Shown here in pieces: positions 4,405-9,320 of a stretch of DNA of 9,320 nt. Origin of the DNA: Candidatus Segatella albertsiae (GTDB taxonomy: Bacteria; Bacteroidota; Bacteroidia; Bacteroidales; Bacteroidaceae); the NCBI GenBank assembly GCA_002451555.1, contig DKCU01000141.1, forward strand, positions 1-9,320, read 5' to 3'. Within the stretch, counting starts at the first letter, position 1; the number at the start of each line of letters is the position of its first letter. A program made the translations under genes and the position numbers. A model generated the notes under the pieces. That model was not told the DNA's origin, made no database searches, and saw only the letters and a program-made list of their open reading frames with translations.

Positions 4405-6348
4405 ATGAGTTATCTAAAATTCGAAAAGGCCCTGATGACCAACCTACAGGAGTCATTGCCGAAGGAGTTGCTTAGAACCAACCGCTCGGGTGCTTATTCG
4501 TGCTCTACGATTGTCGATTGTAATACTCGAAAGTATCACGGTCTGCTGGTAGTTCCCGTTCCAGAATTGGATGACGAGAACCATGTACTGCTGAGTTCTC
4601 TCGATCCTACAGTCATTCAGCATGGAGCTGAGTTCAATCTCGGTTTGCACAAGTACCAAGGCAACAATTTCAGTCCGATGGGCCACAAGTACATTCGTGA
4701 GTTTGACTGTGATAAGGTGCCAACGACACTTTATCGCATAGGTGGTGTCATCTTGAAGAAAGAGGTAGTCTTCCAACATTACGAAGACCGCATCTTGATA
4801 AGATACACGATGGTGGATTGTCATTCTGCTACCACCCTTCGTTTCCGTCCATTCTTGGCATTCCGCAGCGTTCGCCAGTTTACCCATGAGAATGGCACTG
4901 CTTCTCGTGAGTATTCACAGGTTGACAATGGCATCAAGACTTGTATGTATGCAGGTTATCCTTACCTCTATATGCAGTTCTCCAAGAAGAATGAGTTTGT
5001 CTTTGCGCCAGATTGGTATCGTGGTGTGGAGTATCCTAAGGAGCAGGAACGTGGCTATGCCTCCAATGAGGATCTTTATGTTCCTGGGTATTTTGAGATG
5101 CCTATCAAGAAAGGCGAGAGCATCGTCTTCTCTGCCTCCACATCGGAAATCAAGACCAGTGGCTTGAAGAAACTCTTTGACAAGGAAGTGGATGAGCGTG
5201 CCCCACGTGACAATTTCTTCCATTGCCTGGTCAACGCTGCCCATCAGTTCCATCGTCGTGAGAAAAACGACGACCGATACATCTTGGCTGGTTATCCTTG
5301 GTTTAAGTGCCGTGCTCGTGATACATTTATCTCGCTGCCAGGCTTGACGCTCTCCATCGAGGAGGATGACTACTTCGAACTTGTGATGAAGACTGCCATG
5401 AAAGGATATTATGAATTCATGGAAGGCAAGCCTATCTCCGTGCATATCACTGAGATGGAGCAACCCGATGTGCCTCTTTGGGCTATCTGGGCTTTGCAAC
5501 AGTATGCCAAGGAAACAAGCAAGGAAGAATGCTTGAAGAAATATGGCAAGTTTATTCGCAACATCCTGCAATTTATTGAAGGCAATCATCACCCTAACCT
5601 AGAACTGCATCCTAACGGACTCCTCTATACTAATGGCAAGGACAAGGCTGTGACTTGGATGAACTCCACGGCAAACGGTCGCCCGGTAGTTCCTCGTAGT
5701 GGCTATATCGTAGAGTTTAATGCTTTGTGGTATAATGCGTTGTGCTTTGGCGCTGCTTTGGCTGAACTGGATGGCAAGGCTGATTTGCAACAGCATCTTT
5801 TAGAACTTTCCGAGAAGACCAAGCAGTCGTTCCTCGATACCTTCCTCAATGAGTATGGCTATCTCTATGATTATGTGGATGGCAATATGATAGACTGGAG
5901 TGTGCGTCCTAACATGATATTCCCTGTCGCTTTCGACTATTCTCCTCTTTCTCAAGACCAGAAGAAAAAAGTGCTCGATATATGTACTCGTGAACTTCTG
6001 ACTCCTAAGGGCTTGCGTTCTCTCTCTCCTAAGAGTGGTGGTTATAATCCTGTCTATGTGGGACCTCAGTCTCAGCGTGACTATGCTTACCACCAAGGTA
6101 CTGCATGGCCTTGGCTTGGCGGTTTCTACATGGAGGCGAGCTTGAAGCTTTATCGCCGCACTCGTCTGAGTTTCATTGAGCGTCAGATGGTAGGTTACGA
6201 GGACGAGATGTCTTATCATTGTCTTGGCACCATCAGTGAGTTGTTTGATGGCAACCCACCATTCCAAGGACGTGGAGCCACATCGTTTGCGATGAATGTC
6301 GCAGAGATTCTGCGTGCGCTTGAATTACTCGAAAAGTATCAATATTAA
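4405..6348 (+). CDS. Glycogen debranching enzyme, amylo-alpha-1,6-glucosidase (GH133)
   Basis: Enzymes of this family hydrolyse the 1,6-linked glucose stubs of glycogen. The 647-residue protein has the two-domain layout of the short archaeal/bacterial form. In the N-terminal GDE_N domain, ELLRTNRSGAYSCSTIVDCNTRKYHGLLV (residues 21-49) is diagnostic. The C-terminal (alpha/alpha)6 glucosidase domain (about 265-645) shows AGYPWFKCRARDTFISLPGL (295-314), TWMNSTANGRPVVPRSGYIVEFNALWYNAL (417-446), SPKSGGYNPVY (541-551) and YAYHQGTAWPWLGGFYMEA (560-578). Asp306 in RDTFI lies in the most conserved acidic motif. Two positions differ from the pattern I know: WMD is WMN, and (D/C)WGRD is CRARD. There is no signal peptide, so it should act in the cytoplasm. 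It is the first gene of the three-gene unit. There is no Shine-Dalgarno before the ATG; Met11 (4435) would be an alternative start, but the 4405 start fits the leader better. Confidence 0.93.
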   Translation: MSYLKFEKALMTNLQESLPKELLRTNRSGAYSCSTIVDCNTRKYHGLLVVPVPELDDENHVLLSSLDPTVIQHGAEFNLGLHKYQGNNFSPMGHKYIREFDCDKVPTTLYRIGGVILKKEVVFQHYEDRILIRYTMVDCHSATTLRFRPFLAFRSVRQFTHENGTASREYSQVDNGIKTCMYAGYPYLYMQFSKKNEFVFAPDWYRGVEYPKEQERGYASNEDLYVPGYFEMPIKKGESIVFSASTSEIKTSGLKKLFDKEVDERAPRDNFFHCLVNAAHQFHRREKNDDRYILAGYPWFKCRARDTFISLPGLTLSIEEDDYFELVMKTAMKGYYEFMEGKPISVHITEMEQPDVPLWAIWALQQYAKETSKEECLKKYGKFIRNILQFIEGNHHPNLELHPNGLLYTNGKDKAVTWMNSTANGRPVVPRSGYIVEFNALWYNALCFGAALAELDGKADLQQHLLELSEKTKQSFLDTFLNEYGYLYDYVDGNMIDWSVRPNMIFPVAFDYSPLSQDQKKKVLDICTRELLTPKGLRSLSPKSGGYNPVYVGPQSQRDYAYHQGTAWPWLGGFYMEASLKLYRRTRLSFIERQMVGYEDEMSYHCLGTISELFDGNPPFQGRGATSFAMNVAEILRALELLEKYQY

Positions 6349-6349
6349 T

Positions 6350-6356
6350 AAGGAGG
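6350..6356 (+). promoter_or_regulatory. Strong Shine-Dalgarno that fixes the glycosyltransferase start
   Basis: AAGGAGG lies directly after the debranching-enzyme stop and 8 nt before the ATG at 6365. It decides for 6365 over the longer in-frame start at 6296, which lies inside the upstream gene. Such a full match is unusual among the genes here. Confidence 0.85.
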
Positions 6357-6364
6357 ACTGCTAT

Positions 6365-7633
6365 ATGAAAGTTTTAATGTTTGGATGGGAGTATCCTCCT
6401 CACGTATATGGTGGCTTGGCTACTGCCAACTTTGGTATATCCCAGGGCTTGCATGCCCAGGGTGATGTAGATATAACCCTTTGTTTGCCTCACCCCTTTG
6501 GTGATGAAGACCGTAGTGCCTGCAAGATTGTCGCTATGAACAGCGTGCCTATCGCTTGGCGTGATGTCAATGCTGACTATGTGCAGCAGCGAGTGGGCAA
6601 CATCATGAGTCCGGAAGACTATTTCCGTTATCGTGACCATATCTATGCCGACTTCAACTATATGCATGTCAATGACTTGGGATGTATGGAGTTTGCAGGT
6701 GGCTATCCTTCCAATCTCCATGACGAGATCAACAACTATAGCATCATTGCAGGTGTTGTGGCTCGCAGTGAGGAGTTTGACATCATCCATGCCCACGACT
6801 GGTTGACTTTCCCTGCTGGCATCCATGCCAAGCGAGTAAGTGGCAAACCATTGTGCATCCACGTTCATGCTACCGACTTTGATAGAAGCCGAGGCAAGGT
6901 GAATCCTACGGTCTATGCCATCGAGAAGGACGGTATGGACAATGCGGATTGTATCATGTGTGTGTCTGAGTTGACCCGTCAGACGGTCATCAACCAGTAT
7001 CACCAAGACCCACGCAAGTGCTTCGCCATGCACAATGCCGTGTATCCATTGAAGCAGGAGTGGCAAGACATACCACGCCCAGATCATAAGGGCAAAGAGA
7101 AGGTGGTTACCTTCTTGGGTAGATTGACGATGCAGAAGGGACCAGAATACTTTGTGGAGGCTGCCAATATGGTGCTTCATCGTTCTCGCAATGTACGTTT
7201 CTGTATGGCAGGTTCGGGCGATATGATGGATCAGATGATTTATCTCGCTGCCGAAAGAGGCATTGCAGACAGATTCCACTTCCCTGGCTTCATGCGTGGC
7301 AAGCAGGTGTATGAGTGCTTGAAGGATTCCGATGTCTATGTGATGCCTTCCGTGAGCGAGCCTTTCGGTATCTCTCCTTTGGAGGCGATGCAGTGTGGTA
7401 CGCCAACGATTATCTCCAAGCAGAGTGGTTGTGGTGAAATCCTCACCAACTGTATCAAGGTCGATTATTGGGACATCCATGCTTTGGCGGATGCCATCTA
7501 CAGCATCTGTCACAACGAGAGTCTCTTCGACTACTTGTCTGTGGAAGGCAAGAAGGAGGTTGACCAGATAACTTGGGAGAAAGTGGGTGCCCGCATCAAG
7601 GACCTTTATCTTAAAACCCTCGGGTGGAAGTAA
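6365..7633 (+). CDS. Glycosyltransferase, glycogen-synthase-like (GT4/GT-B fold)
   Basis: The 422-residue protein is a retaining GT-B glycosyltransferase, probably using a nucleotide-glucose donor to extend an alpha-1,4-glucan. The N-terminal domain starts MKVLMFGWEYPPHVYGGLA (1-19); the GGL is the donor-phosphate loop of glycogen synthases. HAHDW (142-146) is the conserved acceptor-side motif. The C-terminal domain has TFLGRLTMQKGPEYFVEA (249-266) with the donor-binding pair Arg253 and Lys258, AGSGDMMDQM (282-291), and EPFGISPLEA (332-341) with the E-X7-E pair Glu332 and Glu340. The Lys of the KxGGL motif of GT5 GlgA is Tyr here, so GT4 fits better than classical GlgA. The start at 6365 rests on a perfect Shine-Dalgarno. 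The gene begins 16 bp after the debranching enzyme, and both neighbours act on alpha-glucans, which is the main reason to assign it to glycogen. The exact donor and acceptor cannot be read from the sequence. Confidence 0.88.
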   Translation: MKVLMFGWEYPPHVYGGLATANFGISQGLHAQGDVDITLCLPHPFGDEDRSACKIVAMNSVPIAWRDVNADYVQQRVGNIMSPEDYFRYRDHIYADFNYMHVNDLGCMEFAGGYPSNLHDEINNYSIIAGVVARSEEFDIIHAHDWLTFPAGIHAKRVSGKPLCIHVHATDFDRSRGKVNPTVYAIEKDGMDNADCIMCVSELTRQTVINQYHQDPRKCFAMHNAVYPLKQEWQDIPRPDHKGKEKVVTFLGRLTMQKGPEYFVEAANMVLHRSRNVRFCMAGSGDMMDQMIYLAAERGIADRFHFPGFMRGKQVYECLKDSDVYVMPSVSEPFGISPLEAMQCGTPTIISKQSGCGEILTNCIKVDYWDIHALADAIYSICHNESLFDYLSVEGKKEVDQITWEKVGARIKDLYLKTLGWK

Positions 7634-7638
7634 GTTAA

Positions 7639-7710
7639 GTGAAGAATGAAGAACGAAGAGTGATGAATTCTACGGCTTTATAATTCATATTTCAAAATCA
7701 AAATTCAAAG
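7639..7710. repeat. Heptameric and near-heptameric repeats between the glycosyltransferase and GH57 genes
   Basis: GTGAAGA, ATGAAGA, ACGAAGA and GTGATGA tile 7639-7666 exactly at 7-bp period, with one or two changes per unit. A second, looser run of TTCAAAA-like units (TTCATAT, TTCAAAA, TCAAAAT, TCAAAG) occupies 7684-7710. Together they fill most of the 86-bp spacer. No -7 box or terminator is visible, so the spacer should not separate transcription. Confidence 0.65.
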
Positions 7711-7719
7711 TAGAATAAC

Positions 7720-9186
7720 ATGAAAACAATTTGTTTATATTTCGAGATACATCAGATTACCCATCTGAAACGCTACCGCTTCTTCGACATCGGTACGGAC
7801 CATTATTACTATGATGATTATGAGAACGAGCGTACCATCAGTGAGATAGCCGAGAAGTCTTATATGCCAGCGCTCAACGCCTTGTTGGAGATGATTAACA
7901 ATAGTGGCAAGTATTTCAAGGTAGCTTTTTCTCTCTCTGGTGTGGGTATGGAGCAATTGGAGTTGCATGCTCCACAGGTGCTTGAGAAGTTGCAGGAACT
8001 CAATGCTACAGGTTGCGTCGAGTTCTTGGCGGAACCTTACTCCCATGGTTTGGCATCTCTTATCAATGAAGATAGCTTTGCCAAGGAGGTGAAGCGTCAG
8101 GCTGCCAAGATTGAGGAGTACTTTGGCAAGAAACCTACCGTACTTCGCAACTCTTCCCTCATCTATAGCGATGACATCGGTTTGCAAGCTTCTCAGATGG
8201 GATTTGTAGGTATGTTGACCGAAGGTGCCAAGCACGTCTTGGGTTGGAAGTCTCCACACTATGTATATCATTGTCCTTTGGCTCCTAACTTGAAGCTCTT
8301 GCTTCGTGACATTCGTTTGAGTGATGATGTCTCTTTGCGTTTCAACAACAGCAGTTGGGATGGCTATCCTCTCTTTGCGGATACTTATATCAATGAGATT
8401 GCGGCTTTGCCACAGGAAGAGCAGATTATCAACATCTTCATGGAGTTGTCGGCACTTGGTATCGCACAGCCTTTGTCAAGCAACATCTTGGAGTTCTTCA
8501 AGGCTCTCCCTGAGTGTGCTCGTCAGAAGGGCATCACCTTCTCCACACCATCGGAGATTTGCAAGAAGATGAAGTCTGTGGGTGAGCTGAATGTTCCTGA
8601 TACCTTGAGTTGGGTGGATGAGGAGCGCGATGTTAGTACTTGGCTCGGTAATCCTATGCAGCGTGAGGCTTTCAACAAGCTCTACAGTGTGGCAGACCGT
8701 GTTCGTATCGCCAATGATCCTCGTATCAACCAAGACTGGGACTATCTACAGGCAAGCAATAACTTCCGCTTTATGACCACCAAGCCAAGCAATGTTGGAC
8801 TCGATCGTGGCATCTATTCCAGTCCTTTCGATGCTTTCACCAACTATATGAACATCCTGGGTGACTTCATCAGCCGTGTAAACTCGCTCTATCCTGATGT
8901 GGATAACGAGGAGTTGGAGAATTATCTCACCAGTGTCAAGAACATGGAGGAGGAGATAGAGATGAAGGATAAGGAAATCTCTCGTCTTCAGGCTAAGATT
9001 GACAAGATAGAGAAGGAAGTTACCAAACTTCGTGGCGAGAAACCTGCCAAGGCTTCTGTGAAGAAAGCACCAGTCAAGAAAACTGCAGAAAAGAAGGCTT
9101 CTGAAAAGAAGACTGCAGAAAAGAAGACTCCAGCCAAGGCTGATTCGAAAGCAGCTGAGACTACTACGAAAGAAGACACGAAATAA
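7720..9186 (+). CDS. GH57 alpha-amylase-like protein with substituted catalytic residues
   Basis: The first 390 residues follow the layout of GH57 alpha-amylases. They include EIHQI (9-13, for the HQP motif), SGVGMEQLELHAPQVLEKL (73-91), GCVEFLAEPYSHGLASL (98-114), KKPTVLRNSSLIYSDDIG (137-154), NIFMELSALGIAQPLSSNILEFFKALP (238-264) and DWDYLQASNNFRFMTTK (339-355). In active enzymes the fourth block carries the nucleophile Glu (as in WLTERVW), and the fifth carries the acid/base Asp in MDYETFG. Here these align with Ser145 or Ser146 and with Glu242 (MELSALG), so amylase activity is doubtful. A coiled coil (about 395-438) follows, then a Lys/Ala-rich tail (441-488) with five KKxxx pentads. There is no signal peptide. 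It is the last gene of the glycogen unit, 86 bp after the glycosyltransferase, with a strong terminator behind it. I recall related GH57 proteins from Bacteroides that lack catalytic residues; the role is unknown and may be glucan binding. Confidence 0.88.
   Translation: MKTICLYFEIHQITHLKRYRFFDIGTDHYYYDDYENERTISEIAEKSYMPALNALLEMINNSGKYFKVAFSLSGVGMEQLELHAPQVLEKLQELNATGCVEFLAEPYSHGLASLINEDSFAKEVKRQAAKIEEYFGKKPTVLRNSSLIYSDDIGLQASQMGFVGMLTEGAKHVLGWKSPHYVYHCPLAPNLKLLLRDIRLSDDVSLRFNNSSWDGYPLFADTYINEIAALPQEEQIINIFMELSALGIAQPLSSNILEFFKALPECARQKGITFSTPSEICKKMKSVGELNVPDTLSWVDEERDVSTWLGNPMQREAFNKLYSVADRVRIANDPRINQDWDYLQASNNFRFMTTKPSNVGLDRGIYSSPFDAFTNYMNILGDFISRVNSLYPDVDNEELENYLTSVKNMEEEIEMKDKEISRLQAKIDKIEKEVTKLRGEKPAKASVKKAPVKKTAEKKASEKKTAEKKTPAKADSKAAETTTKEDTK
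9061..9135 (+). repeat. Five 15-bp coding repeats (KKxxx pentads)
   Basis: Five in-frame 15-bp units start at 9061, 9076, 9091, 9106 and 9121 and encode KKAPV, KKTAE, KKASE, KKTAE and KKTPA (residues 448-472 of the GH57 protein). The third and fourth units of DNA are close copies of the second. The unit length keeps the frame, so copy number could vary between strains without breaking the gene. Confidence 0.85.
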
Positions 9187-9280
9187 GAATAAAGTTAGCT
9201 ATAAAATAAGATAAAAAGCTACAACATAAGATACCAAAGAAAACCGTAATATTAGTATTTGGTAATACTTGTAAAAATGA

Positions 9281-9320
9281 ATCCCCCTTGCAGTTCTGTT
9301 GCTGCAAGGGGGATTTTTTT
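9281..9320 (+). terminator. Strong Rho-independent terminator of the glycogen operon
   Basis: ATCCCCCTTGCAG (9281-9293) pairs perfectly over 13 bp with CTGCAAGGGGGAT (9302-9314) around an 8-nt loop and runs into T's that continue to the window's last base. Between the GH57 stop and this stem (9187-9280) lies AT-rich sequence with only a small AGTATT/AATACT inverted repeat. Confidence 0.93.

Noticed and set aside
4915..5592. A 225-codon antisense frame in the debranching-enzyme gene
   Set aside because: It is a shadow of a gene with clear GH133 motifs, and its composition is that of reversed codons.
6296..6364. Longer start for the glycosyltransferase at 6296
   Set aside because: It would overlap the debranching enzyme by more than 50 bp. 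The ATG at 6365 has a perfect Shine-Dalgarno and begins the family's MKVLMFGWEYPP N-terminus.
6374..7513. A 379-codon open frame antisense to the glycosyltransferase
   Set aside because: It is entirely opposite a well-supported gene, is rich in His/Ile/Thr from reversed codons, and shows no family motif, promoter or ribosome binding site.
9061..9135. Short direct repeats considered as a CRISPR-like array
   Set aside because: The 15-bp units are contiguous, without spacers, and in frame within the GH57 gene; they encode Lys-rich pentads.

Overview
The window looks like chromosomal core sequence from a member of the Bacteroidota, most likely Prevotellaceae (Prevotella/Segatella-like). The grounds are three promoters built on the Bacteroidota consensus (TTTG, 19 nt, TAnnTTTG, or at least the -7 box), mostly absent Shine-Dalgarno sequences, moderate GC, and protein variants I associate with this phylum: a divergent MiaA, a GH57 amylase-like protein and a GH133 debranching enzyme. 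The genus is an inference. I see no mobile element, CRISPR array, tRNA or rRNA.

Layout. (1) Bases 1-635, minus strand: mscL (mechanosensitive channel) followed by the start of a COG0731-type radical SAM gene that runs off the left edge; probably one transcript. (2) Bases 636-1020: a 385-bp intergenic region with the gap promoter, a mirrored second -7-like box, 8-bp repeats and an AT-rich hairpin. (3) 1021-2049: gap, glycolytic GAPDH, with a strong terminator. (4) 2169-4112: miaA, from a consensus promoter lying almost on the start codon, then a diacylglycerol-kinase-family gene with altered catalytic motifs and a hairpin that may terminate the unit. (5) 4326-9320: a three-gene unit with one consensus promoter and one strong terminator, encoding a GH133 debranching enzyme, a glycogen-synthase-like GT4 glycosyltransferase and a GH57 alpha-amylase-like protein.

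The last unit is a compact alpha-glucan (glycogen) module: one enzyme trims 1,6 branches, one probably extends or makes the glucan, and the GH57 member probably handles or binds it. All three lack a signal peptide, so intracellular glycogen is the likely substrate. The most notable point is that the GH57 protein keeps the family fold signatures but has Ser where the nucleophile Glu should be and Glu where the acid/base Asp should be, plus a coiled coil and a Lys-rich repeat tail. It may be a non-catalytic glycogen-associated protein. The debranching enzyme and the lipid-kinase-like protein also show changes at family motifs. I found no clearly new multi-gene system; the unusual content lies in these motif changes and in the intergenic sequence.
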